64,000 nucleotides of DNA from assembly GCA_016432265.1 (NCBI GenBank), contig CP066681.1:1576342-1640341 (forward strand), given 5' to 3'. Both the position numbers and the translations under genes were made by a program. The notes under the pieces are model-generated. The model saw only the letters and a list, made by a program, of their open reading frames with translations, did not search any database and had not been told where the DNA came from. Shown in pieces: positions 45,815 to 53,873 of this stretch (positions within the stretch are counted from its first letter, which is position 1; each line of letters starts with the position of its first letter). Source of the stretch: Micavibrio aeruginosavorus. Lineage in GTDB: Bacteria; Pseudomonadota; Alphaproteobacteria; Micavibrionales; Micavibrionaceae.

Positions 45815-46821
45815 TATGCTTCCTGTGTCATTCTGAAGCGGCCCTTATATTCGTAAATCTTTCCCCACCATGGATGTGTGATATGCGTCATCATATCGAA
45901 GATTTCATCGTCTACAGGGATTTCTTCGGCGTAACCTTCGCCCATTAACAGCGTCAACGGCACTGGAATGAAATGTCCAAAGGCACGCATAGCATAACCG
46001 CGGTGCTGCAGGATGACCTTATGGCCATCCCACAGATAGAGCATTTTCCAGCCCAGCCCGTAGCGCATGACTTCGATAACCTCATTGTCTGTGATTTGCA
46101 ACATTCGTGACCGGAAAGCATATGGCTTGGCATCTTTGAAATGAAACATCCGGTTTAAATGGAAAGCTTTTGAATCTCTATCGCTCTGGAAACGCACGGT
46201 GACAGGCACATTCGCTTCATTATGGGCAGGCACTTGCCCCATGAGTTTCACAAGTGGGGCAAGCCATATCAAAGGCGGCTTGCACATTACATCCAGCGTT
46301 CCCTCGACAATGGTTAAGTCATCCGTATAAGGACGGTTGGCGTAATGCTTCTTGATAACAGGAGGCAGGCTGTTCCAGAATTCCCCGAAAATGCTTTTGA
46401 ACGTGGGCTCATCTTTTTTATTCAAGTTGTCTATTCTACCAACCTTACGCAGGCGAAGCAGAAGATTTCGTGTGCCGCGGAGCCACGGATAAAAAATCTT
46501 CGACTGAGCATTCGTCCAGAACATAATTTTATTAAACCAGTTAAGGACACCTTTGGTATCTCCATAACGGGCCATAAATCTGAGTGCGTCTTTGCCATGA
46601 TAAAAGCGGTCTTCGCAATAAATAACCATGCCTTCGTCCAGACCAAGCTCGCGCCAGTTGATTTCTTCAATCAGCGGATCATCTTTTGTCTCGCGGGCAT
46701 TAATCAGATGAAGAGAACCGTGCTGTTGTTTAATCCGAAAGGCATGGGCCGCCATGCTGCACATCGGGCATTCACCGTCATAGACAAACCAGACGCCTTG
46801 TTTTTCAGCCAGATTGCTCAT
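45814..46821 (-). CDS. DUF393-DUF4166 fusion protein
   Basis: 335 residues of two joined domains. Residues ~8-120 are DUF393: WFVYDGECPMCSMAAHAFR with a CPMC thioredoxin-like pair, LHLINARETKDD and a YHGKDALRFMARYG tail. From ~140 the DUF4166 part begins (FGEFWNSLPPVIKKHY, IVEGTLDVMCKPPLIWLAP) and ends GRFRMT. DUF4166 is usually attached to saccharopine dehydrogenase-like domains; here that domain is the next gene. Overlaps DUF2269 gene by 4 nt. Role unknown; redox activity is suggested by the CxxC. Confidence 0.75.
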   Translation of the reverse strand: MSNLAEKQGVWFVYDGECPMCSMAAHAFRIKQQHGSLHLINARETKDDPLIEEINWRELGLDEGMVIYCEDRFYHGKDALRFMARYGDTKGVLNWFNKIMFWTNAQSKIFYPWLRGTRNLLLRLRKVGRIDNLNKKDEPTFKSIFGEFWNSLPPVIKKHYANRPYTDDLTIVEGTLDVMCKPPLIWLAPLVKLMGQVPAHNEANVPVTVRFQSDRDSKAFHLNRMFHFKDAKPYAFRSRMLQITDNEVIEVMRYGLGWKMLYLWDGHKVILQHRGYAMRAFGHFIPVPLTLLMGEGYAEEIPVDDEIFDMMTHITHPWWGKIYEYKGRFRMTQEA

Positions 46822-47285
46822 ACCGGTTTAAACACCATTAAAAAGAACACGATGACCAGGCCGATAAAGGCAGGCCAGCCGAGAATAAACCATGTGCGGA
46901 ATAATGTGTGATAACGGGCGGGCAAGGGCTCGCTGGTCTGGATACTTTGTGCCAGCATATTTTTAAGCTGAATCTGTATCCAGACGACCGGCAGCCAGCA
47001 GGCTCCGGCAACCGTATATATAATGTAAGTCGCAACAAGCCATAAATCTGTCCAGCCATGCCCGCCCTGCGATATGAGCCAAAAGCCGGTGAGAGGCTGG
47101 ATGAAAACCGCCGGAGCCGTGAACAGGTAATCCGCCAGCACCGTATTGCGCGCGGCAAAGAATTTTGCCTGAAGGTTATCCGTAAAATGCGAGACCAGCA
47201 TAAAAAAGGCTATGCCAAGCCCGGTGCCGAACAAAATTGTAGAGCTGATAATGTGAAGAGTTCTAACGATAAAATACCAGTCCAT
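46818..47285 (-). CDS. DUF2269-type integral membrane protein
   Basis: 155 residues with four hydrophobic helices (FIVRTLHIISSTILFGTGL, TAPAVFIQPLTGFWLIS, TYIIYTVAGACWLPVVWI, WFILGWPAFIGLVIVFFLMV) and the family-like H in LHIISS. The N-terminus starts directly in the membrane. It overlaps the DUF393-DUF4166 gene by 4 nt and lies 1 nt after 47287, so the four genes form one operon. Function unknown. Confidence 0.75.
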   Translation of the reverse strand: MDWYFIVRTLHIISSTILFGTGLGIAFFMLVSHFTDNLQAKFFAARNTVLADYLFTAPAVFIQPLTGFWLISQGGHGWTDLWLVATYIIYTVAGACWLPVVWIQIQLKNMLAQSIQTSEPLPARYHTLFRTWFILGWPAFIGLVIVFFLMVFKPV

Positions 47286-47286
47286 G

Positions 47287-48105
47287 TTAGCTTCCTTCCG
47301 GAACTAGTTTCTTCTTCAACCTGATCAATTTAGGAGATGCGATACCAAGAAGCATTGCGGCAAACATATAAAGTAATGGAGTTCCTATTGTAAAACCAAG
47401 AACGAACAAGGCGAGACAGTAAAAAAGGGCATAGCCAAGAATTATAATTCCACCTGAAGTTTTCAGTAAAATTCTGTGCAGCTTCTTGTGTAGGCTGAAG
47501 CGTTTGAAAAACAGCCAATGAAGAATGAAAGGAACAATGGATAAAACTGTAACAAACGCTAATGGTATTATATGGTTGGCTATAATGAACAACGGACTGA
47601 AAACGATGCTCCATGCTGATGCAGAAAAACCTTTACCCTGTTTATCCTTTCGCATTTCTGGATAGTCAAAGCTGTAGCTGTAAGCACGTTTCTGCTTCTC
47701 ATCTTCCAGATACTTTTGATAAAGCCCCGCTTCGTCACCTTTAAGATCCAGATTTTGGGCTTTGGAATTCCAGTCAATCGATTCATGGTTCAGTTTCATC
47801 CCCGTCGCGAAGGGAGAAACGATTCCATACAGAAAGGCCCAGCAAAATCTTACGTCGGGACAAAATACAGCGATATGTTCAGAAGTTGGGGTGTAAGCCA
47901 GAAGGGCGCTGCTTTTGCTCCTGATCTGAAAGCTCACAGGATCGGAGGTAAAAATTCCATCACCGTACAGCTTCTCCAGGATTAATGAATTTCCGTTCGG
48001 ATCGCTGATCGTACCTTCTTTAATTAAATAAGGTCTGTGAGCATAAGCAGGAGAAGCAATAAGGAAAATAAGAGCAAATAACAGAACGGATCTCATATGA
48101 ATCAC
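47287..48105 (-). CDS. Hypothetical membrane protein with signal peptide
   Basis: 272 residues. Signal peptide SVLLFALIFLIASPAYAH is followed by a periplasmic domain (YLIKEGTISDPNGNSLIL, SVSFQIRSK region) to ~150. Three to four C-terminal helices then follow (FIIANHIIPLAFVTVLSIVP, GGIIILGYALFYCLALFVLG, LLYMFAAMLLGIA) and a basic tail RLKKKLVPEG. First gene of the minus-strand operon with DUF2269, DUF393-DUF4166 and the dehydrogenase-like protein. Not recognised. Confidence 0.6.
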   Translation of the reverse strand: MIHMRSVLLFALIFLIASPAYAHRPYLIKEGTISDPNGNSLILEKLYGDGIFTSDPVSFQIRSKSSALLAYTPTSEHIAVFCPDVRFCWAFLYGIVSPFATGMKLNHESIDWNSKAQNLDLKGDEAGLYQKYLEDEKQKRAYSYSFDYPEMRKDKQGKGFSASAWSIVFSPLFIIANHIIPLAFVTVLSIVPFILHWLFFKRFSLHKKLHRILLKTSGGIIILGYALFYCLALFVLGFTIGTPLLYMFAAMLLGIASPKLIRLKKKLVPEGS

Positions 48106-48393
48106 CAGACAATCAGAATAATTATCCTACTCTAGGCTCAGTCTGATGTTTCTGAAATCCCTGTTCCTTAAAATTACCGTCTGCTATCGTAATACGACAA
48201 GTGCCTGACCAAGAAGGATATTTTGGGCGCGGTATTACCGTTAATCCTGCATATAGCCTCAAAATGGCCTTCTGGAGCTGAATTTTCCCTGAAAAGTCGC
48301 TGTTAAACAGGGGAACGGGGGAAGAATCGAACCAGGCTGGTCATATTTCTGCTTTATAGCTTTTGAATACCCTTGTTTTCAATTAGTTAATAT

Positions 48394-48502
48394 TTTTGCG
48401 GTGATTAAGCAGTCTTATTCACCGCATGGTTAGCGGCGAATAGGCTTGCTTTATGCGGCAAATAAAGACTATAATCACCGCAAGTTATGCGGTGATTATA
48501 TG
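48394..48502. promoter_or_regulatory. Six operator-like boxes upstream of the Fic gene
   Basis: A motif close to TGCGGTGATTA occurs six times in 109 nt: forward at 48396, 48432 (GCGGCGAATA), 48454 (GCGGCAAATA), 48489; inverted at 48416 and 48473. The last overlaps the proposed Fic ATG (48500). Two of them (48471-48499) make a 10-bp hairpin-capable palindrome. The wHTH of the Fic protein is the obvious candidate to bind them. The 290 nt before this show nothing I can identify. Confidence 0.65.
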
Positions 48503-49621
48503 TGGATTCATGAACATAAAAACTGGCCGGATTTTACCTGGAACCAAGATGCCCTGACTCCGCTGCTGGTGAATGTCCGGCACAGGCAGGGCCGGTTGCT
48601 CGGTCGTATGGAAGGTCTGGGCTTTCAGCTGAAACAGGAAGCCAGTCTGGATGTCCTGACCACCGAAGTCCTGACGTCCTCCGCCATCGAGGGCGAGATC
48701 CTTGCAGCCGACGAGGTGCGCTCCTCCATTGCAAGACGGCTTGGTCTTGATGTTGGCGGTCTCGTGCCGGCCGGACGTGATGTCGAGGGTATCGTCGAGA
48801 TGATGCTGGACGCGACGCAGAATTTTAAAAAACCCCTCACCAAAGAGAGGCTCTTTGACTGGCATGCGGCCCTCTTCCCGACAGGACGCAGTGGCATGCA
48901 TAAAATTACAGTCGGTGCCTGGCGCACGGAAGATGCCGGCCCCATGCAGGTTGTCTCCGGCCCTGTCGGTCGTGAAAAAATGCATTTCGAGGCGCCGCAT
49001 GCACCGCGGCTGGATGAGGAGATGTCCCGTTTCCTCGGCTGGCTGGAGAGCCATCAGCAGGCCGATCCGGTCATCAGGGCCGGCATTGCGCACCTGTGGT
49101 TTGTCACCATCCACCCGTTCGAGGACGGCAACGGGCGCATTGCCCGTGCCATTGCCGACATGATGCTGGCGCGCGCGGACAAGGCGGCAGAGCGCTTTTA
49201 TTCCATGTCGGCACAGATCGAGGCCGAACGGAAGGAATACTATACGCAGCTCGAGCAGCAGCAGCGTGCGGATATTGATATCACGCCGTGGCTGGCCTGG
49301 TTCCTTGGGTGCTTGGATCGGGCAATTGGGGGTGCGGATGAAACACTGGGGGCTGTCCTGTACCGGGCTTCATTCTGGCAGATCGTGAACAGGACACCCG
49401 TCATTGAACGCCAGCGGCTAGTACTTGAAAGAATGCTGATGGACTTCAAAGGCCACATGAATACCTCGAAATACACGAAACTGGCGAAGTGTTCGGACGA
49501 CACGGCGCAGAGGGATATGCGTGAGCTTGCTGACAGGGGGATTCTGATCCGCAATCCGGGCGGTGGCCGGAGCACCAGCTATCGCTTGGCAACAGCCGAT
49601 GAATTGCAGGGCAAAGGTTAA
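48500..49621 (+). CDS. Fic-family AMPylase-type protein with C-terminal winged helix
   Basis: 373 residues from ATG 48500 (frame opens at 48446). The N-terminal DUF4172-type part starts WIHEHKNWPDFTWNQ. An inhibitory-helix-like motif TSSAIEGEIL (S-x-x-E-G) sits near residue 60. The Fic core is HPFEDGNGRIAR with the catalytic His. The C-terminus (~310-365) is a winged helix: TSKYTKLAKCSDDTAQRDMR, ELADRGILIRNPGGGRSTSY. Such proteins AMPylate targets or act as self-regulated transcription factors. Six putative operators precede it. Confidence 0.85.
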   Translation: MWIHEHKNWPDFTWNQDALTPLLVNVRHRQGRLLGRMEGLGFQLKQEASLDVLTTEVLTSSAIEGEILAADEVRSSIARRLGLDVGGLVPAGRDVEGIVEMMLDATQNFKKPLTKERLFDWHAALFPTGRSGMHKITVGAWRTEDAGPMQVVSGPVGREKMHFEAPHAPRLDEEMSRFLGWLESHQQADPVIRAGIAHLWFVTIHPFEDGNGRIARAIADMMLARADKAAERFYSMSAQIEAERKEYYTQLEQQQRADIDITPWLAWFLGCLDRAIGGADETLGAVLYRASFWQIVNRTPVIERQRLVLERMLMDFKGHMNTSKYTKLAKCSDDTAQRDMRELADRGILIRNPGGGRSTSYRLATADELQGKG

Positions 49622-49693
49622 ATTTTCCGGGGGATTCGAACCGGGCTTGCCGTAATCATGGATATCATATGGACAAACGGGCTAAGGTCATGA

Positions 49694-49721
49694 ACCATCT
49701 ATGTGCCGCCCCAGCCATCTA
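49694..49721 (+). repeat. Candidate attachment site copy B
   Basis: ACCATCTATGTGCCGCCCCAGCCATCTA. The first 24 bases are identical to copy C (50878-50901) and the GCCGCCCCAGCCATCTA part is identical to the tRNA-Gln 3' end (copy A). Confidence 0.55.
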
Positions 49722-49760
49722 CATAGCCATCCGCCACATTATGAGAGAAATAGGCCTGTG

Positions 49761-49785
49761 AGGCCCGCAATCCGCGGCCTTTTTG
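49761..49785 (+). terminator. Likely terminator downstream of the Fic gene
   Basis: AGGCC-C-GC pairs with GC-G-GCCT over AATCC, followed by TTTTTG. It lies 140 nt after the Fic stop, just beyond attachment copy B. Confidence 0.5.
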
Positions 49786-49853
49786 CGCGGGCTGCCCTTT
49801 TGGCCAAACCCTGCTCGGAGAATTTAGCGGGCCCCGCCCCGATCCCTGATAAA

Positions 49854-50717
49854 TCAGGGATTCGGTGCGAGAACGCGCAGGGCGGCCGGGCGCGAGGACG
49901 AACGATGGCTGCCCTTATCGTTCCAGCCGTCGTCGACGCCTGTAAAGTCAGCGCTATACACGCCGTCGCGGAAGTTCGGGTACTCGGTGGACGTAAGCTG
50001 CCAACGTGCGTTGCCGGAGCCGCGTCTTGTAACAATCTTCTCGCCGCCCTGCTTTGCAATCGCGGCATTGATGTCATCAACGCGGGAATACAGGTTGTTT
50101 CCAACCATCACATCGCGGCAGTGTATTTTACGGCCACGAACAAGTTCTTTTGTTCCTATCGCCAGCCCTGTTATAACAGCCTGACCGGATGTTTTCGCTT
50201 TTTCCCATGCGGCGCGGACTTCGCCGGCCCATGCTTTTTCGTAAGTGACGTCCGGGGCGTTTTGAGGGCGGTCTGAGATTTTCATGCCCGTAAGCGCCTG
50301 ACCGTTAAAATGGATACCGTGACTTGCGTCGATGCTGCTGACGCTCCTCGTGTCTTCGTTCCATACGCCAAGGCCGCGGGCAAAAAGACCGGCTGTGGAT
50401 TTTGGCGAAACCAGAAACTCAGCTTTCGCTTCATCGGGAAGGTCTGTCAGGTATTGGCTGATTTTATTCAGTTGCACCAAACCTACATTGATGACGGCGT
50501 TGGCCGGACTGAAGGCGGCGGCGGTCGGGGTGGAGACAATGACACCCGGTTCGTTTGTCTGCTCTTTTGCCGGCTCCCGGAATTGCACGGAACGCCCGTT
50601 CAAACCCTCAATGATAAGCCCCGCGTCTGCTGGCAAAGCCGATAGACTGATGACGATCTGCCCGTTCCCATCACTGGAAACGACACCTTCAAATTCCTGC
50701 TTCACCGCCTCCGCCAT
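49854..50717 (-). CDS. Unrecognised protein, sole cargo gene of the second att interval
   Basis: 287 residues, not recognised. The first half is Ala/Val-rich with an INVGLVQLNKISQYLTDLPD stretch; the second half includes KAWAGEVRAAWEKAKTSG, CRDVMVGNNLY and a C-terminus with QLTSTEYPN, DGVYSADFTG and SSSRPAALRV. The ending weakly recalls the last strands of C-type-lectin/DUF1566-like folds. No signal peptide. No reverse transcriptase or template repeat was seen nearby. Hairpin ATCCCTGA/TCAGGGAT overlaps its stop. It lies alone between attachment copies B and C. Confidence 0.5.
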   Translation of the reverse strand: MAEAVKQEFEGVVSSDGNGQIVISLSALPADAGLIIEGLNGRSVQFREPAKEQTNEPGVIVSTPTAAAFSPANAVINVGLVQLNKISQYLTDLPDEAKAEFLVSPKSTAGLFARGLGVWNEDTRSVSSIDASHGIHFNGQALTGMKISDRPQNAPDVTYEKAWAGEVRAAWEKAKTSGQAVITGLAIGTKELVRGRKIHCRDVMVGNNLYSRVDDINAAIAKQGGEKIVTRRGSGNARWQLTSTEYPNFRDGVYSADFTGVDDGWNDKGSHRSSSRPAALRVLAPNP

Positions 50718-51123
50718 GATTATATCCTTTCAAAACGCTCTAAATGGGCAAAATGCCCTTGTTTTTGGGTGCTGGAGGATTTATACAGCATTATTATGGA
50801 ATTAACAAAACATTATATTGCATATTTTATCGGGTCGGAGGCGCGTATAGGGATAAAATCTTCTTGCGCCATCCTCGACCATCTATGTGCCGCCCCAGCC
50901 ACCTATTGAAGCCGGCGGTATTTTCGAAGCCGGGCGGCGGTCTTGCCAAGGAAAACCGCAGCTTTTTGCTACCGCCGTTCCCAGAACTTTTCTTAAGCTT
51001 AGCCCCTCCAGCCCCTATAAAGTAACAAATAGCCTATCGCCAAACTTGACAGCGGCAACCCGCAGGGTGTTTCCTGTCAGAACAATTAAAAAATAACCAA
51101 ACAAAAACAGGGACATTAAGATT
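50718..51123. other. Intergenic region holding attachment copy C
   Basis: No credible gene. The left part (50760-50860) is AT-rich; 50878-50990 contains the tRNA-Gln 3'-end duplicate and its degenerate flank; the rest leads into the CtpA-type gene with GGGACATTAAGATT before its ATG. Confidence 0.5.
50878..50911 (+). repeat. Candidate attachment site copy C
   Basis: ACCATCTATGTGCCGCCCCAGCCACCTATTGAAG: left half identical to copy B, right half (ATTGAAG and beyond, to ~50975) similar to the flank after the tRNA-Gln gene. It is the outer boundary of the proposed tandem island. Confidence 0.55.
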
Positions 51124-52731
51124 ATGCTGCCGTCTTTCAAGGCTACCCAGAAATTTCTTGCTGCAACGGCCTTGGCCGGGCTGGGCCTGATCGCCTACGC
51201 CGCACAACCTCCAGCCGCCGCGGGAACGGTCAAACCCGCCACCGTATCTGCGGAAGACGAATATAAAGGGTGGCTGAACAAGTACGGCTCGATGAGCTTG
51301 CCCTCCGTCAATTACAACGCAACTCTGAATACGGATAAATTTAAAAAAGGCCTTGCCTATGTTCTGGAGAACTCAGTTCGCTCTGGCCTGAATGAAGCCG
51401 ATCTGCGAAAAGCCGCGCGTGCCGGGATGAACAGCTTTGTCGAGAACGTGCAGAAAAAACAAAGCAAGCTCCCCGTCAACGCAGAAACGCTTATGACGGC
51501 GGCCTTAAGCGGCATGTTGTCCTATGTCAGCCCTCACGACAACTATATCCCCGCCAGCAAGCAACAGGAATTCCGCGACAGGATGAATGATACGTTTGTG
51601 GGTATTGGCGCAATGCTGGAGCAAGCCGAGGATCTTATCCGCATTGCAAATGTTATTGAAGGATCGCCCGCTGAAAAGGCCGGCGTTAAAGAGGGTGACA
51701 TTATTCACAAAGTCAACGGCACCAGCATCAAAGGCATGCCTATGGAGGAAGCCATCAACCTGATCCGTGGCAAACCCGGCACTACGGTAAGCATCGAATT
51801 TCAACGCAATCAGGCGCCCCTGACACTGGAAATCTCGCGGGCGCAAATCAAACAATCCTCAGCCGCGCATAGCTTGCTGGACGGCGGGGTGGGATATGTT
51901 CACCTGCGCAGCTTCACAGAAACAGCCAGCATGGATATTCGTCATGCCATAGCCAAACTTAAAGCTGAGGCGCTGATCACCCCTGGAATCAAGGCCGCTG
52001 GCGGCCTGAAAGGGCTCATTCTGGATTTGCGCGGCAACCCCGGCGGATTGCTGGCTGAAGCGCGTTCAATAGCCGATGATTTTTTGAATGTAAGCGGCCT
52101 TGTTACGTCTTCCCAAGGCAGAAACCCTGACTACGGCGAACGCCTGACGGCTGTCGACGGTGATATCGTCAATGGATTGCCTGTTGTCGTTCTTGTCAAC
52201 GAAGGATCCGCTTCCGCATCGGAGGTCGTTGCAGGAGCTCTGCAAGATCATGAGCGCGTCACCGTGATGGGAGCCGATACATTCGGCAAGGGTACTGTGC
52301 AGGAAATCAGATCGGATGTCTTTGGCGATGGTTCGCTTATGAAACTGACGATTGCCATGTATAAGCGCCCATCAGGCACCAGCCCTCAATTTGTAGGAAT
52401 CCGCCCCGATATACGCGTCGATCCACGCAATGACGACTATGAGAAGGCCCGTGAGGAATTGACCTTTGAAAGGAAACTTCCGCGCTCTATCCCCAATCCG
52501 CGCGGGATGGAAGCAGAACAAAACCGTATCAAAGCCGTGTGTAGCCCCACCAATGAAGGTTTGAACGCCACTGCCCAGCCAAACTCAAATACGCCTTTGT
52601 ATTATAAAGCGGGCCCGCTGAAGGGGAGAATGGATGCGTATGTGGGCTGTGCACGCGATTTCCTGCTGCAGAAAGCAAATCCGGGTTATCAGTCTACACT
52701 CACACAAACTGCGCCCACGGCCAAGCCATAG
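51124..52731 (+). CDS. S41-family C-terminal processing protease, second CtpA paralogue
   Basis: 535 residues. Signal peptide (LAATALAGLGLIAYAAQ). A ~100-residue N-terminal region precedes a PDZ domain (GIGAMLEQAEDLIRIANVIE, KAGVKEGDIIHKVNG). The S41 core has LDLRGNPGGLLAEA, serine in NEGSASASEVVAGALQDHE, lysine in DTFGKGTVQEI, and PSGTSPQFVGIRPDI. A C-terminal tail with three cysteines follows. The core is as intact as in the 12594 gene, so activity is likely, but substrate specificity may differ. Located just outside attachment copy C and ends in a strong terminator. Confidence 0.93.
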   Translation: MLPSFKATQKFLAATALAGLGLIAYAAQPPAAAGTVKPATVSAEDEYKGWLNKYGSMSLPSVNYNATLNTDKFKKGLAYVLENSVRSGLNEADLRKAARAGMNSFVENVQKKQSKLPVNAETLMTAALSGMLSYVSPHDNYIPASKQQEFRDRMNDTFVGIGAMLEQAEDLIRIANVIEGSPAEKAGVKEGDIIHKVNGTSIKGMPMEEAINLIRGKPGTTVSIEFQRNQAPLTLEISRAQIKQSSAAHSLLDGGVGYVHLRSFTETASMDIRHAIAKLKAEALITPGIKAAGGLKGLILDLRGNPGGLLAEARSIADDFLNVSGLVTSSQGRNPDYGERLTAVDGDIVNGLPVVVLVNEGSASASEVVAGALQDHERVTVMGADTFGKGTVQEIRSDVFGDGSLMKLTIAMYKRPSGTSPQFVGIRPDIRVDPRNDDYEKAREELTFERKLPRSIPNPRGMEAEQNRIKAVCSPTNEGLNATAQPNSNTPLYYKAGPLKGRMDAYVGCARDFLLQKANPGYQSTLTQTAPTAKP

Positions 52732-52769
52732 ACGCTCTTGACTAGCGCCACGGGCAGACGCCTTATGCA

Positions 52770-52805
52770 AACCCCCATAGATCAAGTCTATGGGGGTTGA
52801 TTTTG
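52770..52805 (+). terminator. Rho-independent terminator after the second ctpA-like gene
   Basis: AACCCCCATAGA pairs with TCTATGGGGGTT over a five-base loop (52770-52798), followed by GATTTT, 38 nt after the stop. Confidence 0.85.
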
Positions 52806-52881
52806 GTGCGCAAAAATGCATTTTTGCTGCCGGCAATGATTGACAAATCAGACCCGATTCATTAGTGATAACACCCGTTGT

Positions 52882-52956
52882 TCCTCGATAGCTCAGCGGT
52901 AGAGCAATCGACTGTTAATCGATTGGTCGCAGGTTCGAATCCTGCTCGAGGAGCCA
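52882..52956 (+). tRNA. tRNA-Asn (anticodon GTT)
   Basis: Acceptor TCCTCGA pairs with TCGAGGA; anticodon loop CTGTTAA (GTT); T-arm CAGGTTCGAATCCTG; CCA at 52954-52956. An integrase gene follows 178 nt later, the usual position for a tRNA-targeting element. I see no second copy of its 3' end. Confidence 0.95.
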
Positions 52957-53080
52957 CTTCCCCGTCCAGAGACGTTCAACTACGTCCGGGCAAACTCAAA
53001 GAATCTCTGCATTTACAACGTTATATGCCCCACTCTTTATCCAAGATGGTTTGAAGGCATTTAGCCCCATTTTAAGATTT

Positions 53081-53136
53081 TGGGGGCATAATTATACGAA
53101 TGTGCCCCCACGTGAAAAAGGATATGCCCCCACATG
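53081..53136. promoter_or_regulatory. Repeated TATGCCCCCA boxes over the integrase start
   Basis: TGGGGGCATA (53081-53090, inverted), TGTGCCCCCACGTG (53101-53114) and TATGCCCCCACATG (53123-53136) repeat a TRTGCCCCCA core with about 20-nt spacing. The last contains the integrase ATG. A fourth, weaker copy (TATGCCCCA) lies near 53024. These may be autoregulatory or recombinase arm-type sites. Confidence 0.5.
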
Positions 53137-53865
53137 CTGACTGATAAAGCTTGTCGGGCAGCCATACCCGAATCAAAGCCTAAGAAAATTTTTGACTCCC
53201 AGGGTCTTTATCTTGAGGTTCTGCCCGCTGGCGGCAAATACTGGCGCTTAAAATACCGCTACAGGGGCAAGGAAAAGCGTTTGGCTCTTGGGGTCTATCC
53301 CAACATATCTCTGGCAGAAGCCCGACAGCGGCGTGATAAGGCAAAACGGCAGCTAGAAGAAGGAATCGACCCCTCTTTCTCAAAAAAGGAAGAAAAGCGC
53401 CTATCCAAGGAGAGCGGGAAGAATACTTTTGAATGTATAGCCAGAGAGTGGCATGACAACAGCATTGAAGGGTGGGACAGCCGTTACGCAGTCACCGTTA
53501 TGAAAAGACTTGAATCGGATGTTTTTCCGAGTATTGGCCATATGCCCATCAATAGCATCCGGGCACCTGAATTGCTGGAGATCGTCCGCAAGATTGAAAA
53601 AAGAAAAGCTTATGAAATAGCCCACCGCGCCATCCAAACTTGTAATCAGGTATTCCGGTATGCCGTGATCACAGGTCGCACCGATAGAAACCCGGCATTA
53701 GATTTCCGGGGAGTACTTAAAACTACAAAAACAAAACATTTCGCAGCAATAGATAGCAGCGACCTTCCTGATTTTCTGGCGGCTCTGGAACAGAATGATG
53801 CGCGGCTCTATGTAGCTCGACTAACCCATCGAAACCCCTGTTCGCAATGTATATCGCACTCATGA
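53134..53865 (+). pseudogene. Truncated tyrosine-recombinase integrase (DUF4102 type)
   Basis: 243 codons of a P4-type integrase that is normally ~400. N-terminal DUF4102 arm-binding domain: FDSQGLYLEVLPAGGKYWRL, YRGKEKRLALGVYPNISLAEA. Core-binding domain: AREWHDNSIEGWDSRYAVTV, AHRAIQTCNQVFRYAVITG. The catalytic domain (R..K..HxxR..Y) is absent: after ALEQNDARLY near 53810 the reading changes to an unrelated tail (VARLTHRNPC...) and stops. So it cannot recombine. The deletion junction seems to lie at ~53812-53820, directly beside the AT-rich minus-strand genes. Next to tRNA-Asn. Confidence 0.85.
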
Positions 53866-53873
53866 AATCACCT

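Noticed and set aside
48160-48310. Short plus-strand frame containing EGYFGRGITVNP
   Set aside because: About 38 codons with no ribosome site or start and no recognised relative; not enough to call a gene or remnant.
49854-50717. Possible diversity-generating retroelement target
   Set aside because: No reverse transcriptase, template repeat or adenine-biased variable tract is visible in the window; kept only as a question in the findings.
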